DNA of 64,000 nt from Streptomyces canus (GTDB taxonomy: Bacteria > Actinomycetota > Actinomycetes > Streptomycetales > Streptomycetaceae). The notes under the pieces are model-generated. The model made no database searches. It was given only the letters and a program-made list of their open reading frames with translations, and was not told the origin of the DNA. The stretch spans positions 186,001-250,000 of the forward strand of contig NZ_KQ948667.1 in NCBI RefSeq assembly GCF_001514145.1, written 5' to 3'. Position 1 is the first letter of the stretch; each line of letters begins with the position of its first letter. This document shows positions 48,445 through 57,320 of this stretch, one piece after another. Made by a program: the position numbers and the translations under genes.

Positions 48445-50976
48445 CTAGGGCCTCTCCTCCGGCAGCCCGGAAAGTTCCGCCTTCGCCCCCTCCTCCGGCA
48501 GCCCGGGAAGTTCCGCCTCCGCCCCCTCCTCCGGCGCCCCCCGCAACAGCACCGTGAGCAGCCGTACCGCGCCCCTCTTGTGCAGCGGGTCGTTGCCGTT
48601 GCCGCACTTGGGGGACTGGATGCAGGACGGACAGCCGGCGTCGCAGTCGCAGGAGGCGATGGCCTGGCGGGTGGCGGTGAGCCAGGCGCGGGCGGTGTGG
48701 AAGGCGCGCTCCGCGAAGCCCGCGCCGCCCGGGTGACCGTCGTAGACGAAGACCGTGGGGAGCAGCGTGTCGGGGTGGAGGGGGATCGACACGCCGCCGA
48801 TGTCCCAGCGGTCGCAGGTCGCGAAGAGGGGCAGCAGGCCGATCGAGGCGTGCTCGGCGGCGTGCAGGGCGCCGCCGAGGATCTCCGGGTTGATCCGGGC
48901 CTCGTCGAGCTGGTCCTCGGTGACCGTCCACCACACCGCCCGCGTGCGGAGCGTACGAGGAGGGAGGTCGAGTTTCGTCTCGCCGAGCACTTCACCTGTG
49001 ATCAGACGTCTGCGGAGGAAGGAGACCACCTGGTTGGTGACCTCGACGGAGCCGTAGCACAACTTGCCCTCGCCCCAGGGGACTTCGACGTCCGTCTCCA
49101 GGACGGCGATGGACGTCGTGTCGCGGGCAACGGTCGAATACGAGGGGTTCGCCTCCTCGACCAGTGCCACCGAGTCCTCCAGGTCCAGCGACCGGACCAG
49201 GTACGTACGGCCCTGATGGAGGTGGACCGCGCCCTCGTGGACGGTGGTGTGGGCGGAGCCCGCGTCGACCGTGCCGAGGAGGCGGCCCGTGCCCGCCTCG
49301 ACGATCTGGATGGGGCGGCCGCCCTCCCCGCGGATGTCGGTGAGGTCGGCGGCCCGCTCCCGGCGGGTCCAGTGCCAGGCCTTGGTGCGGCGGCGCAGGA
49401 GCTTCGCGGACTCCAGCTGCCCCAACAGGCTCTCGGTCTCCGGCCCGAACAACTCCATGTCCTCGTCCGTCAACGGCAGTTCCGCCGCGGCCGCGCACAG
49501 GTGCGGGGCGACGACGTACGGGTTGTCGGGGTCGAGGACCGTGGACTCCACCGGCTGGTCGAAGAGGGCCTCGGGGTGGTGGACGAGGAAGGTGTCCAGG
49601 GGGTCGTCGCGGGCCACCAGGATCGCCAGCGCCCCCTGTCCCGCTCGACCCGCCCGGCCTGCCTGCTGCCACAGGGACGCGCGTGTGCCGGGGTAGCCGG
49701 AGATCAGCACGGCGTCCAGCCCTGAGACGTCGATGCCGAGTTCCAGGGCGGTCGTGGCGGCCAGGCCCAGCAACTCTCCTGAATGCAAGGCCTGTTCCAG
49801 GGCACGGCGCTCTTCCGGGAGATAGCCGCCGCGGTACGCCGCGACACGGCGGGCCAGGGACCTGTCGACCTCGGCCAGCCGCTCCTGGGCGATCACGGAG
49901 ATCAGCTCGGCGCCGCGCCGGGAGCGGACGAAGGCGACCGAGCGCACGCCCTGTACGGCGAGATCAGTGAGGAGATCGGCCGTCTCTGCGGTGGCCGTAC
50001 GTCGGACCGGCGCGCCCTTCTCGCCCTGCATCTCGGTGAGCGGGGGCTCCCAGAGGGCAAACACCAGTTCGCCACGCGGTGAGGCGTCGTCGGCGACCTC
50101 GACCACGGGGAGGCCGGTGAGGCGGCGGGCGGCCACCGACGGCTCGGCGGCGGTCGCGGAGGCCAGCAGGAAGACGGGGGAGGCGCCGTAGCGGGCGCAG
50201 AGGCGGCGCAGACGGCGCAGCACCTGGGCGACGTGGGAGCCGAACACGCCGCGGTAGGTATGGCACTCGTCGATGACGACGTACTTGAGCGCCTTCAGGA
50301 AGGAGGACCAGCGGGAGTGGGAGGGGAGTATCCCGCGGTGCAGCATGTCCGGGTTGGTCAGCACGTAGTTGGCGTACTGGCGGATCCATTCGCGTTCCTC
50401 GAACGGCGTGTCGCCGTCGTAGACCGCGGGGCGTACGGAATTGCCCAGCGGTTGTGAAAGTTCCTTCACCGAGCGGCACTGGTCCGCAGCCAGGGCCTTC
50501 GTCGGGGACAGGTAGAGCGTGGTGGCGCCGCGGCCGTTCGGGGCCTCCGAGCCGTCCAGGAGGGTGGAGAGGACCGGCACGAGGTACGCCAGGGACTTGC
50601 CGGAGGCGGTGCCGGTGGCGACGACGACCGACTCGCCGTCCAGGGCGTGCTCGGCCGCGCGTGCCTGGTGGGCCCAGGGGTGATCGATGCCGCAGGCCTG
50701 GACGGCCGCGATGACCTCCGAGCGGATCCGGTCGGGCCAGACGGCATGGCGACCCGCACGTGGGGGCAAGTGCTCCGTATGAGTGATGCGCGCAGCCCGG
50801 CTCGGCCCGGCGGCGAGCCGGTCCAGGACCGTGCTCGGCGTGGGGCGGGGACCGGCGTCCGTCGAGGGTCGATCGGATCGGAGATTCTTGGCCATCGGCA
50901 CCGAGTGTGTCACTGGCGTGACGGACAATGGGACCAAGGCGTCGTGCACGCCTGCCGGTAAGTGATTGAATGCCAT
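48445..50976 (-). CDS. DEAD/DEAH-box helicase with DUF1998-type C-terminus
   Basis: 843 residues from ATG 50976, or 816 from ATG 50895. Neither start has a clear ribosome site. The helicase core has Walker A-like ATGTASGKSLAY, DECH (VVIDECHTYRG), ASATAAEP, and helicase-C motifs ALELGIDVSGL and QQAGRAGR. The C-terminal part carries a four-Cys cluster (CDCDAGCPSCIQSPKCG), the DUF1998/YprA-Hrq1 signature, possibly metal binding. The 3' end has 36-bp repeats. The long form has a TTA codon at position 6, decoded by BldA tRNA in Streptomyces. Counterpart of Rv3649. Confidence 0.9.
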   Translation of the reverse strand: MAFNHLPAGVHDALVPLSVTPVTHSVPMAKNLRSDRPSTDAGPRPTPSTVLDRLAAGPSRAARITHTEHLPPRAGRHAVWPDRIRSEVIAAVQACGIDHPWAHQARAAEHALDGESVVVATGTASGKSLAYLVPVLSTLLDGSEAPNGRGATTLYLSPTKALAADQCRSVKELSQPLGNSVRPAVYDGDTPFEEREWIRQYANYVLTNPDMLHRGILPSHSRWSSFLKALKYVVIDECHTYRGVFGSHVAQVLRRLRRLCARYGASPVFLLASATAAEPSVAARRLTGLPVVEVADDASPRGELVFALWEPPLTEMQGEKGAPVRRTATAETADLLTDLAVQGVRSVAFVRSRRGAELISVIAQERLAEVDRSLARRVAAYRGGYLPEERRALEQALHSGELLGLAATTALELGIDVSGLDAVLISGYPGTRASLWQQAGRAGRAGQGALAILVARDDPLDTFLVHHPEALFDQPVESTVLDPDNPYVVAPHLCAAAAELPLTDEDMELFGPETESLLGQLESAKLLRRRTKAWHWTRRERAADLTDIRGEGGRPIQIVEAGTGRLLGTVDAGSAHTTVHEGAVHLHQGRTYLVRSLDLEDSVALVEEANPSYSTVARDTTSIAVLETDVEVPWGEGKLCYGSVEVTNQVVSFLRRRLITGEVLGETKLDLPPRTLRTRAVWWTVTEDQLDEARINPEILGGALHAAEHASIGLLPLFATCDRWDIGGVSIPLHPDTLLPTVFVYDGHPGGAGFAERAFHTARAWLTATRQAIASCDCDAGCPSCIQSPKCGNGNDPLHKRGAVRLLTVLLRGAPEEGAEAELPGLPEEGAKAELSGLPEERP
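48455..48540 (-). repeat. 36-bp repeat in the helicase 3' end
   Basis: Units start at 48455, 48491 and 48527 (partial) and encode the repeated EEGA-x-AEL-x-GLP dodecapeptide at the protein's C-terminus. The same 36-bp period is seen in the neighbouring array at 48145-48323, but the sequences differ. Confidence 0.85.
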
Positions 50977-51057
50977 CGCGGCTGGCGAACCGTCCGGGGG
51001 CTTCAAGCCGAGGTGTCCCGAGGGGCGACCGCTCGATAGCAAGGTGCTGGAGGATCC

Positions 51058-51399
51058 GTGGACCTGTCTCTGTCGACCGAAACCATCGGCGATCGCACGA
51101 TCGTCAGGGTCGGTGGCGAAATCGACGTATATACCGCGCCCAAGCTGCGCGAGCAGCTGGTCGAGCTGGTGAATGACGGCAGTTTCCACCTTGTCGTCGA
51201 CATGGAGGGCGTGGACTTCCTCGACTCCACCGGGCTCGGCGTACTGGTCGGCGGACTGAAGCGGGTGCGTGCCCATGAGGGCTCGCTGCGCCTGGTCTGC
51301 AACCAGGAGCGCATTCTCAAGATCTTTCGTATCACCGGCCTCACCAAGGTGTTCCCCATCCACACCTCGGTCGAGGAAGCGGTGGCGGCGACCGACTGA
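51058..51399 (+). CDS. bldG: Anti-sigma factor antagonist BldG
   Basis: 113 residues from GTG 51058 (CTGGAGG upstream). STAS-domain antagonist with the phosphorylatable Ser ~57 in DFLDSTGLGVLVGGLKRV. The sequence is close to what I recall of BldG (SCO3549), an essential regulator of aerial growth and antibiotic production. Phosphorylation by an anti-sigma kinase turns the antagonist off. The anti-sigma gene follows 119 bp downstream, the standard bldG-partner arrangement. Divergent from the helicase gene. Confidence 0.95.
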   Translation: MDLSLSTETIGDRTIVRVGGEIDVYTAPKLREQLVELVNDGSFHLVVDMEGVDFLDSTGLGVLVGGLKRVRAHEGSLRLVCNQERILKIFRITGLTKVFPIHTSVEEAVAATD

Positions 51400-51518
51400 C
51401 CCGTTCCCGGGCCCGTGCCCGGGTCGGCAGCAGGACGTCGGCAGAAGCAAAAAGAAGGGGTCCGGGCTTTCGGCGGCCCGGTCCCCCGACAGCACGCCCG
51501 TAGTTCCGAGGGGGACGC

Positions 51519-51956
51519 ATGGCCACCGTTGAACTCCGTTTCAGCGCGCTGCCCGAGCACGTCAGGACCGCCCGACTGGTGGCGGCAGCGGTGGCGCGCA
51601 GGTCCGGAGTGGACGAGGCCGTCCTCGACGAGGTCAGACTCGCTGTCGGCGAGGCCTGCACTCGTGCCGTCGGACTGCACCAGAGCGGCGGCATCACCGC
51701 GCCGGTCAAGGTGCTGCTGATCGAGGAGGAGAAGCAGTTCTCCATCGAGGTCGGCGACGAGGCGCCGCGTTCGACCCCGGGCGACCGGGCTCCGGGCGCC
51801 CTGGGTGAGGACGCCGACATGGAGACCGAGGAGGACGAGATGGGCCTCGCGGTCATCAGCGGCCTCGTCGACGATGTCGAGGTCACCGCGGGAGAGCACG
51901 GCGGACAGATCCGTATGACCTGGCCGACCACACCGCCGGCCGCAGTGCTCCCCTGA
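51519..51956 (+). CDS. Anti-sigma factor (HATPase/RsbW-type) partner of BldG
   Basis: 145 residues from ATG 51519. GHKL/HATPase_c fold: VLDEVRLAVGEACTRAVGLHQ (N-box with E and A in the usual place of N), VKVLLIEEEKQFSIEVGD, EDEMGLAVISGLVDDVEV (G1-like box). The 'GEACTRAV' N-box differs from the usual EAxxNA, so kinase activity may be weak. It corresponds to SCO3548 (from memory), a binding partner of BldG. Confidence 0.88.
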   Translation: MATVELRFSALPEHVRTARLVAAAVARRSGVDEAVLDEVRLAVGEACTRAVGLHQSGGITAPVKVLLIEEEKQFSIEVGDEAPRSTPGDRAPGALGEDADMETEEDEMGLAVISGLVDDVEVTAGEHGGQIRMTWPTTPPAAVLP

Positions 51957-51985
51957 TTTTCACCCGTTCGAATCAGTTTTCTGTT

Positions 51986-52034
51986 CGACATGCGGAAGGG
52001 CCCCACCACACTGGTGGGGCCCTTCCGCATGTCG
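51986..52034 (+). terminator. Terminator of the bldG operon
   Basis: A 23-bp perfect stem (51986-52008 with 52012-52034) with a 3-nt loop lies 30 bp after the anti-sigma stop. Confidence 0.95.
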
Positions 52035-52075
52035 GCATGAGCTTTCTGTGCCTACAGTGGTCTGGTGCGATGCAT

Positions 52076-52095
52076 ATCGTGAATTGGTTCACGAT
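52076..52095. promoter_or_regulatory. Inverted repeat upstream of hppA
   Basis: ATCGTGAA-TTGG-TTCACGAT is a perfect 8-bp inverted repeat. It is followed by AATGCCCC/GGGGCATT at 52113-52129, a GCCCTG/CAGGGC pair near 52170-52188, and a TACAAT -10-like box at 52197-52202. It is a strong operator candidate. The GTG-N6-TTCAC core is close to, but not the same as, the Crp motif. Confidence 0.55.
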
Positions 52096-52244
52096 CTAGG
52101 ATATCGGTCTTGAATGCCCCCGGGGCATTACTGCTTTCAGGTTCTGTAAAGGTGAATTCCGTTTACCGCGCCCTGTTTTGATCAGGGCGGGGTACCTACA
52201 ATCCGTCCACATCTTGAGCTCAGCCCAAGCGTCAAGGAGGACGA

Positions 52245-54653
52245 ATGGCGGGGCTTTCTACCCCTGATCAGTTGGACCAGCCCACAACAACCCTCGCGGC
52301 CGCGGTGCTCACCGACGACAACCGGGTGCTGATCGCGGTCATCGCGGTCGTCGCCCTGGCGGCGCTCGTGGTGGCGGGGGTCCTGGTACGCCAGGTACTC
52401 GCGGCCGGCGAGGGCACCGACAGCATGAAAAAGATCGCGAAGGCCATCCAGGAAGGCGCGAACGCCTATCTGGCACGCCAGTTGCGCACGCTCGGCGTAT
52501 TCGCCGTCGTCGTGTTCTTCCTGCTCATGCTGCTGCCCGCGGACGACTGGAATCAGCGCGCAGGCCGATCCCTGTTCTTCTTGATCGGCGCCGCCTTCTC
52601 GGCGGCCACCGGCTATATCGGCATGTGGCTCGCCGTGCGCAGCAATGTCCGTGTGGCCGCGGCGGCGCGAGAAGCCACTCCGGCGGAAGGCGAGCCGGAA
52701 AAGGATCTCACCGCCGTCTCCCACAAGGCCATGAAGATCGCTTTCCGTACCGGCGGCGTGGTCGGCATGTTCACGGTGGGCCTCGGTCTGCTGGGCGCCT
52801 CCTGTGTGGTGCTGGTCTACGCGGCCGACGCGCCGAAGGTCCTGGAGGGTTTCGGTCTCGGTGCGGCGCTCATCGCGATGTTCATGAGGGTCGGCGGCGG
52901 CATCTTCACCAAGGCCGCCGACGTCGGCGCCGACCTGGTCGGCAAGGTCGAGCAGGGCATCCCGGAGGACGACCCGCGCAACGCCGCGACCATCGCCGAC
53001 AACGTGGGCGACAACGTCGGCGACTGCGCGGGCATGGCGGCCGACCTCTTCGAGTCGTACGCCGTGACCCTGGTCGCCGCGCTGATCCTCGGCAAGGCGG
53101 CCTTCGGCGACGCCGGACTCGCCTTCCCGCTGCTCGTCCCGGCGATCGGCGTGATCACCGCGATGATCGGCATCTTCGCGGTCGCGCCGCGCCGCTCGGA
53201 TCGCAGCGGCATGTCCGCGATCAACCGTGGGTTCTTCATCTCCGCGGTGATCTCGCTCGTGCTGGTGGCGATCGCCGTCTTCGTCTACCTGCCGGGGAAG
53301 TACGCCGACCTCGACGGCGTCACCGACACGGCGATCAGCGGAAGGGACGGCGACCCGCGGATCCTCGCGCTCGTCGCGGTGGCGATCGGCATCCTGCTCG
53401 CCGCCGTCATCCAGCAGCTGACCGGCTACTTCACCGAGACCAACCGCCGCCCGGTCCAGGACATCGGCAAGAGCTCTCTCACGGGGCCCGCCACCGTCGT
53501 CCTCGCCGGTATCTCGATCGGTCTCGAGTCGGCCGTCTACACCGCGCTGCTGATCGGCCTCGGCGTCTACGGGGCGTTTCTGCTCGGCGGCACCTCGATC
53601 ATGCTGGCGCTGTTCGCGGTGGCGCTGGCCGGCACCGGCCTGCTCACCACGGTCGGTGTGATCGTCGCCATGGACACCTTCGGGCCGGTCTCCGACAACG
53701 CGCAGGGCATCGCCGAGATGTCCGGCGACGTCGAGGGCGCGGGTGCGCAGGTGCTCACCAACCTGGACGCCGTCGGCAACACCACCAAGGCCATCACCAA
53801 GGGCATCGCCATCGCCACCGCGGTCCTCGCGGCATCGGCGCTCTTCGGGTCGTACCGCGACGCGATCACGACCGGCGCGCAGGACGTCGGCGAGAAGCTC
53901 AGCGGGGACGGCGCGCCGATGAGTCTGATGATGGACATCTCGCAGCCCAACAACCTCGTCGGCCTCATCGCCGGCGCGGCGGTCGTCTTCCTCTTCTCGG
54001 GGCTGGCGATCAACGCGGTGTCCAGGTCGGCGGGTTCCGTGGTGTACGAGGTGCGGCGGCAGTTCCGCGACCATCCCGGGATCATGGACTACAGCGAGGA
54101 GCCGGAATACGGCAAGGTCGTCGACATCTGCACCAAGGACGCCCTGCGTGAACTCACCACACCCGGTCTGCTCGCCGTGCTGGCGCCGATCTTCATCGGG
54201 TTCACCCTCGGTGTCGGCGCGCTCGGCGCGTTCCTCGCCGGCGCGATCGGCGCGGGCACCCTGATGGCGGTCTTCCTGGCCAACTCCGGCGGTGCCTGGG
54301 ACAACGCCAAGAAGCTCGTCGAGGACGGTCACCACGGCGGCAAGGGCAGCGAGGCCCATGCCGCCACGGTGATCGGCGACACCGTCGGCGACCCCTTCAA
54401 GGACACCGCGGGGCCCGCGATCAACCCGCTGCTGAAGGTCATGAACCTGGTGGCGCTGCTGATCGCCCCGGCGGTGATCAAGTTCAGCTACGGCGAGGAC
54501 AAGAGCATCGGCGTACGGATCTTCATCGCCGTTCTCGCGTTCCTCGTGATCGCCGGCGCGGTCTACGTCTCCAAGCGGCGTGGCATCGCCGTGGGTGACG
54601 AAGACAACGAGAAGAAGGTGGCCAAGTCGGTGGATCCCGCGGTGGTTTCGTAG
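52245..54653 (+). CDS. hppA: Membrane proton pyrophosphatase (K+-independent type)
   Basis: 802 residues from ATG 52245 (AAGGAGG ribosome site). About 16 transmembrane helices. The acidic metal/PPi motif DVGADLVGKVEQGIPEDDPRN is intact, and NVGDNVGDCAGMAADLFESY is conserved. Lys at ~515 in GNTTKAITKG marks the K+-independent H+-pumping class (Ala in K+-dependent ones). It couples PPi hydrolysis to proton export. It ends with a strong hairpin at 54679-54720. Confidence 0.95.
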   Translation: MAGLSTPDQLDQPTTTLAAAVLTDDNRVLIAVIAVVALAALVVAGVLVRQVLAAGEGTDSMKKIAKAIQEGANAYLARQLRTLGVFAVVVFFLLMLLPADDWNQRAGRSLFFLIGAAFSAATGYIGMWLAVRSNVRVAAAAREATPAEGEPEKDLTAVSHKAMKIAFRTGGVVGMFTVGLGLLGASCVVLVYAADAPKVLEGFGLGAALIAMFMRVGGGIFTKAADVGADLVGKVEQGIPEDDPRNAATIADNVGDNVGDCAGMAADLFESYAVTLVAALILGKAAFGDAGLAFPLLVPAIGVITAMIGIFAVAPRRSDRSGMSAINRGFFISAVISLVLVAIAVFVYLPGKYADLDGVTDTAISGRDGDPRILALVAVAIGILLAAVIQQLTGYFTETNRRPVQDIGKSSLTGPATVVLAGISIGLESAVYTALLIGLGVYGAFLLGGTSIMLALFAVALAGTGLLTTVGVIVAMDTFGPVSDNAQGIAEMSGDVEGAGAQVLTNLDAVGNTTKAITKGIAIATAVLAASALFGSYRDAITTGAQDVGEKLSGDGAPMSLMMDISQPNNLVGLIAGAAVVFLFSGLAINAVSRSAGSVVYEVRRQFRDHPGIMDYSEEPEYGKVVDICTKDALRELTTPGLLAVLAPIFIGFTLGVGALGAFLAGAIGAGTLMAVFLANSGGAWDNAKKLVEDGHHGGKGSEAHAATVIGDTVGDPFKDTAGPAINPLLKVMNLVALLIAPAVIKFSYGEDKSIGVRIFIAVLAFLVIAGAVYVSKRRGIAVGDEDNEKKVAKSVDPAVVS

Positions 54654-54678
54654 ATCCTGGCACGAGGCCCAGCTCAAG

Positions 54679-54720
54679 GGGCGGGCGTGCGGCGCGTGTT
54701 CATGCGCCGCACGCCCGCCC
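54679..54720 (+). terminator. Terminator of hppA
   Basis: A 17-bp perfect stem (54679-54695 with 54704-54720), 8-nt loop, starts 26 bp after the stop. Confidence 0.9.
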
Positions 54721-54868
54721 TGTGCGTGCGCGCCGCGCGGCCGTGAGGCTTCTCTCGCCTGGGGCGAACAGGGATGAAAGGGATCGAGATGTGACATTTG
54801 GTGCGCGGGTGTGGTGCGTGTGCTGTGTAAGGTCCGGGGGCTGAGAGGCCACGGAAGGGACCGATCCG

Positions 54869-55468
54869 GTGAACAAGAAGCTCGCGGCCGCACTGTCCGG
54901 CGGTGCGGTACTGATACTGGCGCTGACGGGATGCAGTGGCAGCGAGGACAACAAGGAACTCGACGCCTGGGCCAAGAAGGTCTGTGACCTGGTGCCGGCC
55001 CAGAACAAGAAGATCACGGCGGCCTACGACGCGATCACCAAGGCGGCCGAGGACACCGAGAGCACCCCGGCGGAGCTCCAGAGGGCCGACTCCCAGGCCT
55101 TCCAGGACCTGTCCGACGGCTACAAGGCGCGCGCCACGGTCATCAGCAACGCCGGGGCGCCCCCCGGTGCCGAGGACGGCGCGAAGAAGCTCCAGGAGGC
55201 CGTCAAGCAGCTCACGGCCCTCTCGGCGTCCTACGCCGACATGAAGACGCAGGTGGACGGGCTCAACACCAAGGACCAGGCGAAGTTCGCGACCGGCCTC
55301 AAGGAGGTCTCGGCCGAGATGAAGAAGGTGGAGACGCAGCGCCAGACCGCGCTCACCGCGCTGAAGGACCTGGAGTCGGGCGACACCAAGCAGGCGCTGT
55401 CCGAGCAGTCGGGCTGCAAGCAGGCCTCCACGTCGCCGGAGGCGTCCGCGTCGGCGACGGACAGCTGA
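54869..55468 (+). CDS. Small helical lipoprotein
   Basis: 199 residues from GTG 54869. Signal peptide with lipobox LTGC; mature Cys ~22. The rest is helical (KKLQEAVKQLTALSASYADMKTQVDGL, ALTALKDLESGD) and ends in a Ser/Ala/Thr-rich tail. Streptomyces-type small lipoprotein of unknown function; the helices suggest a spectrin-like surface protein. Confidence 0.85.
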   Translation: MNKKLAAALSGGAVLILALTGCSGSEDNKELDAWAKKVCDLVPAQNKKITAAYDAITKAAEDTESTPAELQRADSQAFQDLSDGYKARATVISNAGAPPGAEDGAKKLQEAVKQLTALSASYADMKTQVDGLNTKDQAKFATGLKEVSAEMKKVETQRQTALTALKDLESGDTKQALSEQSGCKQASTSPEASASATDS

Positions 55469-55600
55469 GCGCACTCCGGGCTGCCGACGACTGAGCGGGT
55501 CCCCGGGGCTGCCGGTAGCTGAGCGGCCGCGGTGGCCGAGCGGCGCCGCGAGTGGCTCGGTGAGGCGTGCGGTGCGGCGGGCGCGGGCCACAATGGGGGC

Positions 55601-57127
55601 GTGAGTACCTCCAGTCTGCCCACGCTGCCCGCCGCCCCCGCCTCCGGCCGTCCCGACGTCACCGCCCAGTTGCGGGATGCCCTGATCGGGGCCTCCTTCA
55701 CCGCCGACGGGTTGCTGGAACTGCTCGGCGCGCCCGCGTACGCGGCGCTCGCGCGCAGCGAGACCGTTCCCGCGCTCCGGGCGACCCGCGAGGACTCCCC
55801 CCTGGCGGTGCTCGTACGCCTGTTCCTCCTCCAGCAGCCGGTGCCCCACGCGCGCGTGGCGGACGTCGTGCCCGTCGACGCGTGTCTGGAGAGCGGCTGG
55901 CTGGTCCGCGTCGGCAGCGCCGAGGTGGCCGCGACGGTGGACGTACGGCCGTACGGCGGACCCGGCGGCGAGGACTGGTTCATCGTGTCGGACCTCGGCT
56001 GTGCCGTCGGCGGCGCGGGCGGCATCGGCAGCCGGGACGAGGGCGTCGTCCTCGGGGTCGGCGGTGCCTCCACGACCCTGGCCGGCCTCACCGTTCGTAC
56101 CCCCGTCGCCTCCGCCCTCGACGTCGGTACCGGCTCCGGGATCCAGGCCCTGCACGCCGTACAGCACGCCACGCGCGTGACGGCTACCGACCTGAACCCA
56201 CGCGCGCTGCACATCACCGCGCTCACGTTGGCGCTGTCCGGCGCCCCGGCGGCCGATCTGCGGGAGGGCTCGCTGTTCGAGCCGCTCAAGCAGGGGGAGA
56301 CGTACGACCTGATCGTGTCGAACCCGCCCTTCGTGATCTCGCCGGGCGCGCGGCTGACGTATCGCGACGGCGGGATGGGCGGGGACGATCTGTGCCGCTC
56401 GGTCGTTCAGGGGGCGGGGGCGTTGCTGAACGAGGGCGGGTTCGCGCAGTTCCTCGCCAACTGGCAGCACGTCGAGGGGGAGGACTGGCAGGACAGGCTC
56501 AGGTCGTGGGTGCCGCGCGGGTGCGACGCGTGGGTCGTGCAGCGCGAGGTGCAGGACGTCACGCAGTACGCCGAGCTGTGGCTCAGGGACGCCGGTGACC
56601 ACCGGGGCGACCCGGCCGAGTACCAGGCGCTGTACGACGCCTGGCTGGACGAGTTCGAGGCGCGCAAGGTGAGGGCTGTCGGCTTCGGTTGGATCACCCT
56701 GCGCAGGACGGGCTCCGCCGTGCCCTCGGTCACCGTGGAGGAGTGGCCGCACCCGGTCGAGCAGCCCCTCGGCGACACCGTCAGGGCGCACTTCGAACGC
56801 CTCGACTACCTGCGCGCCCACGACGACGCGGCCCTGCTGGAGGCCCACTTCAGGCTCGCGCCCGAGATCATCCAGGAGCAGGTCGGGCTGCCCGGCGCGG
56901 AGGACCCGGAGCATGTGGTGCTGCGCCAGCACCGCGGGATGCGCCGGGCCACGAAGGTGGACACCGTCGGCGCGGGCTTCGCCGGTGTGTGCGACGGCTC
57001 GCTGAGCGCGGGCCGCATTCTCGACGCGATCGCCCAGCTCATGGGCGAGGACCCGGTCATGCTGCGCGACCGTACGCCCGCGCAGATCCGGCTGCTGGTG
57101 GAGCAGGGGTTCCTGGAGCCCGCGTGA
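55601..57127 (+). CDS. Class I SAM-dependent methyltransferase (NPPF type)
   Basis: 508 residues from GTG 55601. An N-terminal ~150-residue domain without known fold precedes a Rossmann methyltransferase: ALDVGTGSGIQALHAVQHA (motif I), ATDLNPRALHITALTLAL (acidic end), and VSNPPFVISPG, the N/DPPY-type active-site motif of enzymes that methylate amino groups in Gln, adenine or guanine. The C-terminal ~170 residues are unassigned. Substrate (protein or RNA) not predictable. Transcribed alone. Confidence 0.85.
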   Translation: MSTSSLPTLPAAPASGRPDVTAQLRDALIGASFTADGLLELLGAPAYAALARSETVPALRATREDSPLAVLVRLFLLQQPVPHARVADVVPVDACLESGWLVRVGSAEVAATVDVRPYGGPGGEDWFIVSDLGCAVGGAGGIGSRDEGVVLGVGGASTTLAGLTVRTPVASALDVGTGSGIQALHAVQHATRVTATDLNPRALHITALTLALSGAPAADLREGSLFEPLKQGETYDLIVSNPPFVISPGARLTYRDGGMGGDDLCRSVVQGAGALLNEGGFAQFLANWQHVEGEDWQDRLRSWVPRGCDAWVVQREVQDVTQYAELWLRDAGDHRGDPAEYQALYDAWLDEFEARKVRAVGFGWITLRRTGSAVPSVTVEEWPHPVEQPLGDTVRAHFERLDYLRAHDDAALLEAHFRLAPEIIQEQVGLPGAEDPEHVVLRQHRGMRRATKVDTVGAGFAGVCDGSLSAGRILDAIAQLMGEDPVMLRDRTPAQIRLLVEQGFLEPA

Positions 57128-57320
57128 CCTGACGTCGGCCGGCCACTGCTGAGGCGGGCTCGACCTCCTGGGACCCCTGTGTCCGCTCTGGCGGGATTGC
57201 TCCGGAAAAGGGCTCCTGTCAGTGGCAGGTGCGAAGCTACCTTCGAGAGACAGAGCTGACGCGTTCTCGGGGGAGGCGCGCTGTCTCGGACCCGGTGCCC
57301 GGGTCTCGGGGGGAGGCGTG

